DNA of 64,000 bases from Nocardia wallacei (GCF_014466955.1 NZ_AP023396.1:6758001-6822000); one strand, 5' to 3'; numbered from the stretch's first letter, positions 35,701-44,214 are shown. Numbers and translations: made by a program. Notes: a model not told the origin generated them from the letters alone.

Positions 35701-38622
35701 CTTGTGCCAGTGGTGATTCCGGCGATCCAGAACACTGCGGACGCCTTCTCGATCGCGCTCGGGATCATCGGCGACGCCATCGGGGTCATGCGCGACATCG
35801 CCGGTGCCGCGATCGACGCCGTGACCAGCGGGTTCCAGGGGCTCGGTGAATCAGTGTCCGGGGTCGGTGACTTCCTCACCGAGACAGTGTTTCCCGAGAT
35901 CGGCCGCGGCCTGGTGAAGGTGCAGTCCTGGTTCGAGGACGGCGTCAACGGCATCGCGAGCGTCTGGGATCGGCTGCGCGAGGCCGCCGCCAACCCGGTC
36001 CGTTTCATCGTGAACGCGGTCTGGAACGAAGGACTGCGGAAAGCCTGGAACGCCGTCGGTAAATTCCTACCCGGCGTGGGTGACATGGACCCGATCACGC
36101 TCGGATTCCGTTCCGGCGGCGCGGTGTTCGGGCCCGGCACAGGCACCAGCGATTCCATCCCCGCCTGGTTGTCCTCCGGCGAGCACGTCATCACCGCCGC
36201 CGAAGTGCTGGCGGCCGGCGGGCAGAACATCTGGTACGCGATCCGCGACATGATCGCCAGAGGTATCCCGTTCAGCTGGGACGGCGGCCAGCTGATCTCG
36301 GACCTTGGTCGGGACAACCTGAATGCGTACGGCGCGGCGGTGCGCGCGCAGGGCATCGGGAACGTGAACCCGGAGGGGCTGTTCGATCCGCTGCTGCCGC
36401 GGTTCGCGACGGGCGGCGCGGTGGAGCCGTGGATGCACCAGCTGCTGCGTGGGCACGAGTTCGCGCGGGCGCAGCACGGCCGCCCGTACCAGTGGGCGGG
36501 GCCGCGGTTCGTCGGGGATTCGTTCGACTGCTCGGGGTTCATGGGCAGCATCGCGGCGGCGATCCTGGGGTTGAATCCGTGGCAGCGGTATTGGGCGACA
36601 TCGAGTTTCGCTGGCTACCCGCAGGTCGGTCCGCAGGGGTTCACGCGGAACCAGCGCGACGGCGGCATGGTCATCGGCGTCACCGACAACCCGGGCGGCC
36701 CCGGCGGTGGCCACACGGCGGGCGTGCTCGGTGCACTGCCGCTGCTCGGTATCCCGCAGGCGATGCGGGTGGAGTCCGGCGGCGCGCTCGGGAACGTCCA
36801 CTACGGGACCGGTACGGACCCGACGAGTTTCGCCGGCCTGTACGGGTTGCCGATCGGCGCGAACGGCTACTTCCAGCCCGGCGCGGGCGGCGGGTCGATC
36901 GGCCCGTCGGTGACCGATCAGCGGTCGTTCGTGGAGCGCGCGATCGAGCGGGTCTTCGATGAGCTATTGGGGCCGATCCGGACTCGGATCCCGACGGAGG
37001 TCGGGCCCGTCCCGCCGGAGTTCAACAAGCTACCTCCGGAGTACCTGACCACGTTCGAGCGCGGGTCGATCGACTACCTGGGCAGCCTGGTCGGTGACCT
37101 CGGTAATGCGCTGCCGAGCGTGTGGCAGAAGGCGCAGAGCCTGGCGGACAAGGCGTTCGACGCGCTGAACCCGTTCGACTCCGGCGGTATCGCGGCGGGC
37201 GTCGGGTTTATGCCGAAGAACACGATCCAGCCGGAGCGCGTGCTCAGCCCCGAGCAGACTCGCTTGTTCGAGGCGCTGGTGCTGAGCCTCCAGCAGATCG
37301 CGGGCACCAGCAGCACAGCGGGCCCGGAGCTGTTGACCGCCAGTGTGTTCCAGCAGGGCATCGACACGCTCACGCGGGTATTCGTGCAGCCGGAGCAGAC
37401 CGACACCCAGCAGCAGGCGCAGCAGATCGCGCAAGCGCAGGAGGCGATCGACGCCACCGGCCGCGTAGCCGCCGACACCCGGGAGCTGGTGCAGCGCAAC
37501 GAATCCTCAGCTGAGCTGGTGACGCAGCAGCAGACCGAAGAACTGAGCGCGGGCCTGGACGACATCTCCCAGCGGCTCACCGCCGGCGTGCTGACGCCGA
37601 TCATGCAGTCCGCGGTGGACGCCGGTATCCAGATCATTCGGACGTGGCTCGGCGGGGTCGGGGACCAAATCACTGATGGCACCGACCGGACGACGGCCGC
37701 AGTGAAGACGCTGGAGCTGCGGGTGGACGACGCCGCCGCGGCGACGGCACCGGCACCGTTCGGTGCTCCGGGCAGCGCGTTCGACGCGGCCAAGGCGATC
37801 TCCGATGCGGTGGTCAGCGTCGCGAATACCGCGCAGCAGTCGCTGATGCAGGTGGCGCAGCAGGTCGCGAACGCCGCGCTGGCGCAGCAGGCTTCGCGGG
37901 TCGGGCCACAGTCCAAGGGCGTGCTGGGCCGGGACATCTCCGGCGGGCTGATGGTGGATCTCCTCGTGCGGTTGACCGGGGTGGAGATCGAGATCCGGGA
38001 CAACCTGCTCGACACGCTGGACGAGATCCATCAGTTCCGGGGTGACCTGCACCAGAGCATCGACACCTCCGGCCGGATCTTGTCCGACACGGCGGAGCTG
38101 GTGCAGCGCAACGAGTCCTCGATGGATCTCGTTGTGGCGGAGCAGAACCGCATCAACCGCGAGCTGATCAAGGCCCTGTTGCGGTACCTGATGACCAGCG
38201 TGGTGATCCCGATCCTGACCGCGTTCCTCAGTGCGGCGATCACCCTGGCCGTGACCGCGATCGGTGCCGCGATCGGCTCCATCATCCCCGGCATCGGCAC
38301 CGCGATCGGCGCGGCCGTCGGCGCGGTGGTCGGCGTCGCGTTGGCGGGCATCGCCGCGGCGTTCATCGGCACCGTGGCGATCGGCGCGGCCGCGGCAATC
38401 GACAGCTTCGACAGTGGCGGTGTGGCGGTGGGGCGCGGCTTCATGCACAAGGACGTGGTGGAACCCGAGCGCGTGCTCAGCCCACGAGAGACCGAGTCGT
38501 TCGAGCGGCTCGTGGCGGCTCTCGAGCGCAGTGGGAACCGGACCGTGAACGCGCCGATCACCGTGTTCGGCGGCGCGGGTGCGGCGGGCGGTATCCGAGA
38601 CAACCTCCTGTCCCTGCTGTGA
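32740..38622 (+). CDS. Tape measure protein with NlpC/P60-type domain, 1960 aa
   Basis: Sets tail length and takes part in DNA entry. Long coiled-coil N-terminus (about 60-300), hydrophobic segment (about 317-363), a repetitive helical middle with many Leu/Ala/Pro repeats (LRPVLPVVANLLGAIL and similar, about 700-1050). A peptidase domain follows (about 1230-1370) with DCSGF (Cys1264) and GGHTAG (His1325), typical of NlpC/P60 enzymes and likely used to open the wall. A second hydrophobic block is at about 1817-1888. The C-terminal third carries two duplicated motifs (LVQRNESS; PERVLSP). It starts GTG 6 nt after the late-type element. Confidence 0.93.
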   Translation: MTQPGITIPLTADGGGFEEELSRVVIGAMRGVQLKLDKSPLDIKINLDTAGTPEQMRALHQQLEREARPITQRVVVDVDRRGLADARAASAALVSGERAVQRAQRDSVTTARQVTSERARAAAQLEKVGQQLAKNANTERAAQLALERARRAAAAAEPDPEAAAERQQRAALRLAAANRALAAAKAAAAAVKDSEDSDKRTAAAERVAAAELKVADAKRAVKAAEGDPEADGLRRAQAAQRVEAAELRIEEIRRRSVELGRQAIDLSQRASVRAPQAVRVDDPGLDRLRDRTEDTNRVFERLGSTIGGVVATAGGLSAITGILSAIGGAAGLAAGAVGGLALGFAALGPAAAAVAGTAVVGLQGIKDAFDAVQAASDAAPGEAAAKSKAVAAAQDQLASAADTAARSQRTLADAQQDSARAAEDVGRAYVDAGRDLEDYRFKARGAAISEKEALLGLKQAQNDLKKAKTVDDREEALVRLERAQLRYDEAVQNNVRSQQDNAEAQAKGLDGSDRVVAAKDRQAEAEKRVADAQDAANRASAQVVKAQQAVTDAMNASSPSADKLAQAMAKLSPEAQNFVSTARELAPVWEAARKAIQDALFQDSDTVLRQLADTVLPHMRDGMSAVATELNLGAKAFADWLSSAQGVQALDSVFASTADLLAGMREGSQGFLDGLAKMTLAAEPFAENIGRALGSIGTELGNAFSQLADSGLLGQVLDGFTAALQGVGPLLRDLVLSFAELGSRVLPALQPLFESIGQALVDIAPALGDLGATFADSLTALMPSLSGFIKALAEGLRPVLPVVANLLGAILDALRPMIGPLSEVAQVVGNALADALRELQPALGPLATAFADVIKAVAPLIPLIAENLSTVLIALAPAISDVANALAPVIAQFADEMRPVIKELAPILADVAKTLGLALADAIRQIAPVLPDIVRAFTDLLVAVVPLLPEFARLAAEILPPLIDIFVQMAPQIIDVIEALTWLASNVLVPVVIPAIQNTADAFSIALGIIGDAIGVMRDIAGAAIDAVTSGFQGLGESVSGVGDFLTETVFPEIGRGLVKVQSWFEDGVNGIASVWDRLREAAANPVRFIVNAVWNEGLRKAWNAVGKFLPGVGDMDPITLGFRSGGAVFGPGTGTSDSIPAWLSSGEHVITAAEVLAAGGQNIWYAIRDMIARGIPFSWDGGQLISDLGRDNLNAYGAAVRAQGIGNVNPEGLFDPLLPRFATGGAVEPWMHQLLRGHEFARAQHGRPYQWAGPRFVGDSFDCSGFMGSIAAAILGLNPWQRYWATSSFAGYPQVGPQGFTRNQRDGGMVIGVTDNPGGPGGGHTAGVLGALPLLGIPQAMRVESGGALGNVHYGTGTDPTSFAGLYGLPIGANGYFQPGAGGGSIGPSVTDQRSFVERAIERVFDELLGPIRTRIPTEVGPVPPEFNKLPPEYLTTFERGSIDYLGSLVGDLGNALPSVWQKAQSLADKAFDALNPFDSGGIAAGVGFMPKNTIQPERVLSPEQTRLFEALVLSLQQIAGTSSTAGPELLTASVFQQGIDTLTRVFVQPEQTDTQQQAQQIAQAQEAIDATGRVAADTRELVQRNESSAELVTQQQTEELSAGLDDISQRLTAGVLTPIMQSAVDAGIQIIRTWLGGVGDQITDGTDRTTAAVKTLELRVDDAAAATAPAPFGAPGSAFDAAKAISDAVVSVANTAQQSLMQVAQQVANAALAQQASRVGPQSKGVLGRDISGGLMVDLLVRLTGVEIEIRDNLLDTLDEIHQFRGDLHQSIDTSGRILSDTAELVQRNESSMDLVVAEQNRINRELIKALLRYLMTSVVIPILTAFLSAAITLAVTAIGAAIGSIIPGIGTAIGAAVGAVVGVALAGIAAAFIGTVAIGAAAAIDSFDSGGVAVGRGFMHKDVVEPERVLSPRETESFERLVAALERSGNRTVNAPITVFGGAGAAGGIRDNLLSLL

Positions 38623-38632
38623 GGAGTAGCTG

Positions 38633-38779
38633 ATGGACCTTGGGCAACACGTGCAGGACCTGACCGGACGCACCGAGACCGCGCTGGACGCCGAAGAGCC
38701 GGAGGACGGCCCGGTGGTCCAGGCGTACATGGGTGTGCTCGGCATGGAGCCGCCGCCATCCGGCCCCGGAGAGGAGTAG
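38633..38779 (+). CDS. Small acidic protein after tape measure, 48 aa
   Basis: ATG with GAGGAG 6 nt upstream. Acidic and Pro-rich product (AEEPEDGPVVQAYMGVLGMEPPPSGPGEE). Its own stop (GAGGAGTAG) supplies a Shine-Dalgarno for the next gene. Function unknown. Confidence 0.65.
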   Translation: MDLGQHVQDLTGRTETALDAEEPEDGPVVQAYMGVLGMEPPPSGPGEE

Positions 38780-38782
38780 CGG

Positions 38783-40036
38783 GTGTTCCGTGGCTGGATA
38801 GCGTTGGGTGGCCTGGAGTTGACGAACACCTCCCGGCTGATCGCGCACGCAGAACCGAGCGTGCCGGAGTCGATGGAGGAAGCGCTCGCGCAAGGCTCGT
38901 GCGTGTGCGCGGACTTCGTGCGCTACGACGATTCGTGGCCGGGCCTCGCCGCCTTCCTCGCGGACGACCCGTACGTGATCACGTCCGCGCCCTGGTACGA
39001 CCCCGCCATCCCGCAGTCCGCCGAGTTCCTGGGCGTGTGGGTGACCAACGTGCAGGGGTTGGGTCCGACGCCGGTGGACCGCACCGTGGCCGACGCCATT
39101 TCGGCCGGCGGTATCGCCGGGCCGCACCGCGACAAGGCCCGCACCGTGACGATTGAGGCCACCCTGGTCGGCTGCACGAACGCGGGAGTCGAGTACGGGC
39201 TTTCGTGGCTGGCGTGCCGGATGCTGCCCGCGAAGGAACTGCGCGGGACGACGCTGGAGTTTCTGGCCGCCCATCCGGAGGACAGCGCGGCCAGTCCGGC
39301 GCTGCTGCAACGCGAGGCGCACCGCGTGGTGCTGACAAAAGAACTCACGGAGAGCAAGAGCTTCGGCACGCGCGGAAAGGCGAACCGACAGGGCGCGTTC
39401 AAGGCAGTCGACTGGGAACTGACCATCTTGGATCCGTACCTGTGGGGGCCGCCGACCACCGAGACGGTCACGTGGGCCAGCACGGTCACCGAGCAGATCA
39501 CGTGGGCGCACCCGCCCGACTGCGAGGACCCCGAATCCTGCACGGACATACCAGTTCTCGCGTCGGCCACGTGCATCCCCACCACGATCGACGTGTCGCC
39601 GGTGCAGCCGCCGGTGTGCGCGGGCTGTATCCCGGTCTGCCAGGTACAAACCAGGGTCGCGACGGTCCCGGCCGCGCTGGGGATGGTGTGCCGGGACCAG
39701 GCCGTGACGCTCACCGTCACCGCGGGCGCGGCCCCGGTGAGCGTCAATTTCTGGTTCCGACCATGCGGCAGCTCGGCGATGTGCGACCGGACCGGATTCC
39801 TGTCCCTCGCAGGGCTTCCGGCGGGCGGGACAGTGGTGGCCGATTCCGTGCTCGGGCGGCCGTACGGGGTCGTCGGCGGTCAGCAGGTGCGGCAGGTCGG
39901 CATCGTCGGCACCCCGTCGGGCGCGCCGTGGACACCGACCATGCTCGCGGCGGGTGGGTGTTGGGAGCTGGTGGCGCAGCACGAGCCCGGCCTGGCGTTC
40001 ACCGTGCAGATGTCGGTGCGAGGGAGGCAGGCGTGA
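38783..40036 (+). CDS. Distal tail protein (Dit-like) / minor tail protein, 417 aa
   Basis: First gene after the tape measure. The N-terminal 240 residues (GWIALGGLELTNTSRLIAHAEP ... RTVTIEATLVGCTNAGVEYGLSWLACRML) follow actinophage Dit-type proteins. Residues 250-417 form a Cys-rich beta extension (eight or more cysteines, including CIPTTIDVSPVQPPVCAGC), probably a galectin-like or carbohydrate-binding insertion. GTG start after GAGGAG. It overlaps the next gene by 4 nt. Confidence 0.8.
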   Translation: MFRGWIALGGLELTNTSRLIAHAEPSVPESMEEALAQGSCVCADFVRYDDSWPGLAAFLADDPYVITSAPWYDPAIPQSAEFLGVWVTNVQGLGPTPVDRTVADAISAGGIAGPHRDKARTVTIEATLVGCTNAGVEYGLSWLACRMLPAKELRGTTLEFLAAHPEDSAASPALLQREAHRVVLTKELTESKSFGTRGKANRQGAFKAVDWELTILDPYLWGPPTTETVTWASTVTEQITWAHPPDCEDPESCTDIPVLASATCIPTTIDVSPVQPPVCAGCIPVCQVQTRVATVPAALGMVCRDQAVTLTVTAGAAPVSVNFWFRPCGSSAMCDRTGFLSLAGLPAGGTVVADSVLGRPYGVVGGQQVRQVGIVGTPSGAPWTPTMLAAGGCWELVAQHEPGLAFTVQMSVRGRQA

Positions 40037-41043
40037 AGCTCGAACCCGCCAGCTTCGCGGTGCATCACGTCGGCGGCACCACGCTCGGGGTGATCGAAAC
40101 CCCCGACAAATTCACCTGGAGCCGCGAACTCAACGAGGTGTCGAGGCTGAACGTGAGCGCGCCGCTCCAGGACCTCTCCGAGCAGATCACGCCGTGGCTG
40201 CACTGGATCTCCTGCTGGCACGGCCAAGACCTGCAATGGCTCGGACCGATCCAGAACGCGGATCGAGACCGGGCGGGGATGAGCGTGGACGCCCGGGATG
40301 TGTCGAGGCTGATGTGGCGGACCCGCACCCAGACCACTCGCCGCTGGGAGTCGCTGGACGTCGCGCCGATCGCGGCGGACATGTGGCGAGACATGCTGCG
40401 GCACCATCAGATTGACGCCGAGCCCATCGTGCTTCCGGCGTTGGCGGACTCCACCCGCTACGACGTGAGCGTGGCTGCCGACCAGCGCATGATGCAGCAG
40501 GACATCGCGGAGCTGGCGAAGCTCGGACTCAGGTGGACCGTCGTGCGCGGGCGCCCGATCCTCGGCAGCCAGCCCGCCGCGGTGGCGGCAGAGCTGACCG
40601 ACTCCGATCTGAGCGCCGGCGCGAAGATTCGCCGGTCCGGCGAGAAGGCCGCGAACGACGTGCGGGTGATGGGGAAGAACGGGGCCTACACGCAGCGAGT
40701 CGAACTGGGTGGCCTGCACCTCCAGTCCATCGTGTCGCTCGATGACCTGTTCGGCGTCAACAACATTCAGCGCGCCGCGCAGGACTACGTGTCCCGGTCG
40801 GCGCGCATTCGCGACGAGCTAGTGATCCCGCAGTCCGCCACGCTGTCCCCGGATGCGCCGGTGGAGCTGGACATGCTGGTGCCGGGCATCAACTTCGCGA
40901 TCAGTGCGCTGGGGCTCCGTACGATCCTGCGCCTGGATCAGGTGCAGGTGACCGGTACGTCGTCCGGGATAGAGGTCGCCGTCACGCTGGGCACCCCCGA
41001 CAACCTCGGGGAACTGGAGAAGGCGGGAGGGACGACGGCATGA
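40033..41043 (+). CDS. Tail-associated (Tal-like) minor tail protein, 336 aa
   Basis: GTG overlap. The sequence begins with a strand-rich domain and continues with KFTWSRELNEVSRLNVSAPL, SVDARDVSRLMWRTRTQ and DNVRVMGKNG-like segments (NDVRVMGKNGAYTQRV), consistent with the hub protein of siphovirus baseplates. The product is smaller than the large Tal proteins with fused fibres; the receptor part seems delegated to the following genes. Confidence 0.78.
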   Translation: MKLEPASFAVHHVGGTTLGVIETPDKFTWSRELNEVSRLNVSAPLQDLSEQITPWLHWISCWHGQDLQWLGPIQNADRDRAGMSVDARDVSRLMWRTRTQTTRRWESLDVAPIAADMWRDMLRHHQIDAEPIVLPALADSTRYDVSVAADQRMMQQDIAELAKLGLRWTVVRGRPILGSQPAAVAAELTDSDLSAGAKIRRSGEKAANDVRVMGKNGAYTQRVELGGLHLQSIVSLDDLFGVNNIQRAAQDYVSRSARIRDELVIPQSATLSPDAPVELDMLVPGINFAISALGLRTILRLDQVQVTGTSSGIEVAVTLGTPDNLGELEKAGGTTA

Positions 41044-41714
41044 GCGGGACAGCGGAACCGGTCCGGCCGCCCAGGTCGGACGCCGAACTGGCACGAGACC
41101 TCGTGCGGCGCACCGAGTCCCTGGAGAACCCGACGTCCCAGCGTGTCGGAGCATGGGTGTTCTCCACCAGCAACGACGGCCACCTCATCGCCTCACACAT
41201 GGACGGCGGGTCGGTGATCATCGCCCGGCGACCGAACACCGGCGAGAACGACCCGGACGCCATCGTGGACAGCCGGGCACCGAGCCTGTCGGCCACCCGC
41301 ACCGCGCTGCAAGGCATCGCCGCAGGCGGCTCGGTAGTGCGGTTCGACGGTGTCGAGGTCGAGGAAGGCGGCGACTGGACCAGTGGCCAGCAGCTGTTCG
41401 ACGCGGTGCAGGTCCCGGTGTCCGGCGCCTACAGGGTGTCGGGGTGTGTGCATGTCGCCTCGCACGCCAGCAATACGCCGATCGGTGTCGGCATCCGCGT
41501 GGACGGCGCGTTCCGGGCCGGGTTGAAGGTGTTCGACACCACGAACACGTGGATGAGCGCGTCTGTCTCCCGAATCCTGCGGCTGACCGCCGGCCAGTCG
41601 GTGGACCTGTACGCGTACGCGACATCGGCCGTGAATATCGGTGCGGCGGACTGGTGGACGCCCGGCGTGCCGCCGACGACGTTGGACATCAACCTGGTGA
41701 CGGAGGCCGACTGA
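41040..41714 (+). CDS. Tail fibre / receptor-binding protein, C1q/TNF-like C-terminus, 224 aa
   Basis: ATG overlap. Short N-terminal region (LARDLVRRTESLENPTSQRVG) for attachment to the tail tip, followed by a beta-rich C-terminal domain (VPVSGAYRVSGCVHVASHASNTPIGVGIRVDG ... LRLTAGQSVDLYAYATSAVNIG) with the strand pattern of C1q-like phage receptor-binding heads. Likely a trimer. Confidence 0.78.
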   Translation: MSGTAEPVRPPRSDAELARDLVRRTESLENPTSQRVGAWVFSTSNDGHLIASHMDGGSVIIARRPNTGENDPDAIVDSRAPSLSATRTALQGIAAGGSVVRFDGVEVEEGGDWTSGQQLFDAVQVPVSGAYRVSGCVHVASHASNTPIGVGIRVDGAFRAGLKVFDTTNTWMSASVSRILRLTAGQSVDLYAYATSAVNIGAADWWTPGVPPTTLDINLVTEAD

Positions 41715-41715
41715 T

Positions 41716-42333
41716 ATGCCACCGCAAGTCTGCGCGGGCCGGAACCTGCGAATCAACGCGGGCCAGCTCGGGCTCGAGAAGTGGTCCGCGCCGCGGATGG
41801 TTGCGCAAACCACCGCGGCGTCGACCGGGGACGGCGCGATCACCGGCTCCGGGCTCACCACACAGCCCGGCCGGTTGATGATCGACGCGCAGGTGTCCTG
41901 GACATCCGACTCGCCGCTGCCCGCGCTGATGCGGCTCCAGGTGATCCGGGCGTACCGCACCCTCATCACCAGCAACCCGAACGCCGTGCAGATCTGGGAC
42001 TCCTGGAACTACGGGATCGACGAGGCCGCGCGGGTGCCGGACAACTACAGCGTGGTCAACTCGCTCACCACGCTCGGGCTGGACGGTGGTACCAACAACG
42101 TGTCGTTGCCGTACTACGGGCGCGTCCACCAGGACTACCCGGCCGGATCCAGCGAAGAGTGGTACGAACTACCCGCCGGTTCGACGCTGAACGTCTGGTA
42201 CCGGGCGTACTGCTGGACGCCGCCGCCGTGGTCCAACAACGCCGCGGCGAACAACCCGCTCCATGAGGCGTGGGCGCGGAGCGTGAAGCTCAGGTTGTGG
42301 GCGTTCCCGACCAGTGATCCGGAGGTGCAATGA
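41716..42333 (+). CDS. Receptor-binding candidate, paralogue 1 of 3, 205 aa
   Basis: All-beta protein; markers TLITSNPNAVQIWDSWNYGI, ELPAGSTLNVWYRAYCWTP and SVKLRLWAFP recur in the next two proteins. The start lies 2 nt after the previous stop, without a strong Shine-Dalgarno. Presumably part of the distal tail, binding wall or capsule glycans. Cys in WYRAYCW is not conserved in the paralogues. Confidence 0.75.
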   Translation: MPPQVCAGRNLRINAGQLGLEKWSAPRMVAQTTAASTGDGAITGSGLTTQPGRLMIDAQVSWTSDSPLPALMRLQVIRAYRTLITSNPNAVQIWDSWNYGIDEAARVPDNYSVVNSLTTLGLDGGTNNVSLPYYGRVHQDYPAGSSEEWYELPAGSTLNVWYRAYCWTPPPWSNNAAANNPLHEAWARSVKLRLWAFPTSDPEVQ

Positions 42334-42917
42334 GCATCACCATCTGCACGTCGGAGTGGATGTTCTCCGGCCCCAGGGGCACTGGGCTCGCGGACGGCTG
42401 GCTCCCGCGCATCGCCGCGGAGCGGTTCGTCACGTCCACGAAGGACGGCAATGTCGAACGCAGCCCGGACCCGGTCCCGTTCATCGACGCCGAGTTGAGC
42501 TGGACGAACACTCTCGATACGGCGCAGGAATGCTGGCTCGGCACTCACCGGGCACCTCGGACCATCGTGGCGTCGAACCCGAATGCGTACGTGCTGGATG
42601 ACGCGGTCTCCTGGGACATCGGTGTATCCCCGAACGCGCCAGCACCATTCGCGTCGGAGAACGGCGTCGGCGCGAAACTCCAGACCACGCCGTTCGCTAT
42701 CAACCAGGTCGGCTACGCGAGACTCTTCAGGGCGTGGGATGACTCGATCCGCTATGAGCTGGTGGGCACTGTCGACCCGGGCGAGACCGTGCACGTCCGA
42801 TACCGAGCCCTGTTCACCACGCCCGGCCAGTGGCGGGCACCCTCGCAGCCGTTGCAGGTGGTGCGCGCCTACTGGGTTCGGTTGCGGCTGTGGGCGATTC
42901 CGGAGGCGACACCATGA
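42330..42917 (+). CDS. Receptor-binding candidate, paralogue 2 of 3, 195 aa
   Basis: Overlaps the previous gene by 4 nt. Corresponding markers: TIVASNPNAYVLDDAVSWDIG, VDPGETVHVRYRALFTTPGQW and VRLRLWAIP. Closest to paralogue 1. Function as above by position. Confidence 0.75.
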   Translation: MSITICTSEWMFSGPRGTGLADGWLPRIAAERFVTSTKDGNVERSPDPVPFIDAELSWTNTLDTAQECWLGTHRAPRTIVASNPNAYVLDDAVSWDIGVSPNAPAPFASENGVGAKLQTTPFAINQVGYARLFRAWDDSIRYELVGTVDPGETVHVRYRALFTTPGQWRAPSQPLQVVRAYWVRLRLWAIPEATP

Positions 42918-43522
42918 CGTTCCCCTGCATCGACACCGCATACTTCGATGCGCCCGGCGGCGAGATCTCGCCGAAACGGCACTGGCAGTTCGAGCACCGG
43001 GCGAGCGCGACGGCCGGCGGGTGGACGTTCACGCCCGCGAACAACGCGGCCGGGACGACGTTGGGGTTCGTGCAGGCGCAGTGGTTGAACAGCACGCCGG
43101 TGGCGCAGCAGGTGTACGCGGTGTTGACGGCCGACGCGACCCGCTACGCGATCGACCAGCTGAAGCACTTGGTCATCCAGACGCAGTGGGGGACGAGTTT
43201 CGGTGCGGCCCCGGCGGATCCGACGCTGACCGAAGAGTCAAGGGTGCGCGGCTACCTGGATTTCGGCACCACCACCGTGTCCAGCACCACGGTCGGTGTG
43301 TTCGGGATGTTGGAGGACCGGCAGCCGAAGATCAGCACGCCGATCGGGGACGTGATCACCTTGCCCGCCGGGCAGACCATGAAGGCCCGCGCGCAGGTTC
43401 GCTGGTTTACCTCAGCGTGGGGTTTGGACTGGTACTCCGCGTATGGTGACCCGGTGGCGCAGCGCATCGCGAAAGTCGGTGCGCTGCAAATCGACCTGTT
43501 CTCGACGCCGGTCATCCCGTAA
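42914..43522 (+). CDS. Receptor-binding candidate, paralogue 3 of 3, 202 aa
   Basis: ATG 42914 overlaps the previous stop. The most diverged copy: HLVIQTQWGTSFG, LPAGQTMKARAQVRWFTSAWG and GALQIDLFSTPVIP occupy the same places as in paralogues 1 and 2. Last gene of the plus-strand structural series; the terminator follows 3 nt after its stop. Confidence 0.75.
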   Translation: MTFPCIDTAYFDAPGGEISPKRHWQFEHRASATAGGWTFTPANNAAGTTLGFVQAQWLNSTPVAQQVYAVLTADATRYAIDQLKHLVIQTQWGTSFGAAPADPTLTEESRVRGYLDFGTTTVSSTTVGVFGMLEDRQPKISTPIGDVITLPAGQTMKARAQVRWFTSAWGLDWYSAYGDPVAQRIAKVGALQIDLFSTPVIP

Positions 43523-43525
43523 CGA

Positions 43526-43556
43526 GGCCCCGCCCGGCGTGCTGCCGGACGGGGCC
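43526..43556. terminator. Bidirectional intrinsic terminator at the end of the tail genes
   Basis: Two GC stems (7 bp and 5 bp) separated by a single C-A mismatch, loop GTGCT. Located between the convergent tail genes and the minus-strand ClpN-like gene. Confidence 0.85.
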
Positions 43557-43572
43557 CAGATCGTGCATTCGG

Positions 43573-43839
43573 TCAGGACAGCAGCCGCGCCCGACGAGTC
43601 GGGGTCAGGTAGCCGTCGGTGGACATGGTCCGCGTGATCTCGGTGGCTGCGCCGCCGATGTCGATCCCGAGCCGGTCGAGCACCTGGGTAGGTACCGCGT
43701 CCCGGTCAGCGAGGATCGCCAGCATCACGTGCTCCACCCCGACCCAGTCGTGTCCGGCCGCTCGCGCGCGGTCGGCGGCGTCGGCCAAAATGTCCTGGAG
43801 GCGGGGCGTCTGCGCGATCTCGTCCATGCTCGACATCAT
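43573..43839 (-). CDS. Stand-alone Clp N-terminal-domain-like protein, 88 aa
   Basis: Residues 14-70 (LQDILADAADRARAAGHDWVGVEHVMLAILADRDAVPTQVLDRLGID) match the repeat of the ClpA/ClpC N-domain, which receives adaptors and substrates. No ATPase domain is attached. It could bind Clp substrates or adaptors as a decoy and so change host proteolysis; this is inference. ATG 43839 is 4 nt downstream of the secreted protein gene, so the two are co-expressed. Confidence 0.8.
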   Translation of the reverse strand: MMSSMDEIAQTPRLQDILADAADRARAAGHDWVGVEHVMLAILADRDAVPTQVLDRLGIDIGGAATEITRTMSTDGYLTPTRRARLLS

Positions 43840-43843
43840 CCGC

Positions 43844-44137
43844 TCACATCGCCAGGATTTCGAGCCACACCCACTCGTCCGGGCCGATCAGGTTGCGCCG
43901 ATGGTGGCAGGTGAAGCGGTGCCGTCCGCCCACCGCGTCCTCCGTCTCCACCTTCCGGCCGTCCGTGGCGGGCCCGCACCGTTCCAGCGGGACACCGTTC
44001 GCGTCGGCGGGGACACGCGGCACCGCCACATGGATCGGCGCGGCGACCACGGCGGCCCCGGTGGGGGCGGCGATGGCCGGGGCTGGTGCGAGCAGCGTGG
44101 CGGCTACAGCGGTCGCGGCGGCGAGTGTTCTGATCAT
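43844..44137 (-). CDS. Small secreted protein, 97 aa
   Basis: Typical Sec signal peptide (RTLAAATAVAATLLAPAPAIA-A, cleavage after about residue 23). Mature part contains CGPATDGRKVETEDAVGGRHRFTC with two cysteines that could form a disulfide, and ends WVWLEILAM. The GGAGG 5 nt before ATG is separated by about 30 nt from the leader hairpin. Family unknown; likely expressed in lysogens. Confidence 0.75.
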   Translation of the reverse strand: MIRTLAAATAVAATLLAPAPAIAAPTGAAVVAAPIHVAVPRVPADANGVPLERCGPATDGRKVETEDAVGGRHRFTCHHRRNLIGPDEWVWLEILAM

Positions 44138-44178
44138 GGTGTTCCTCCATCAGGGTGAGATGGGCGAACCCGGTAGAT

Positions 44179-44214
44179 CCGGCTTCGTCCGGGTGGTCGA
44201 CGGCTCGATCCGTC
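44179..44214 (-). promoter_or_regulatory. Structured mRNA leader copy 9
   Basis: Minus strand: GACGG (44210-44214)/CCGTC (44199-44203), loop ATCGAG, 11 nt after the -10 box. CCGG (44189-44192)/CCGG (44179-44182) with loop ACGAAG. The gene start is about 40 nt further on, with a separate Shine-Dalgarno. Confidence 0.75.
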
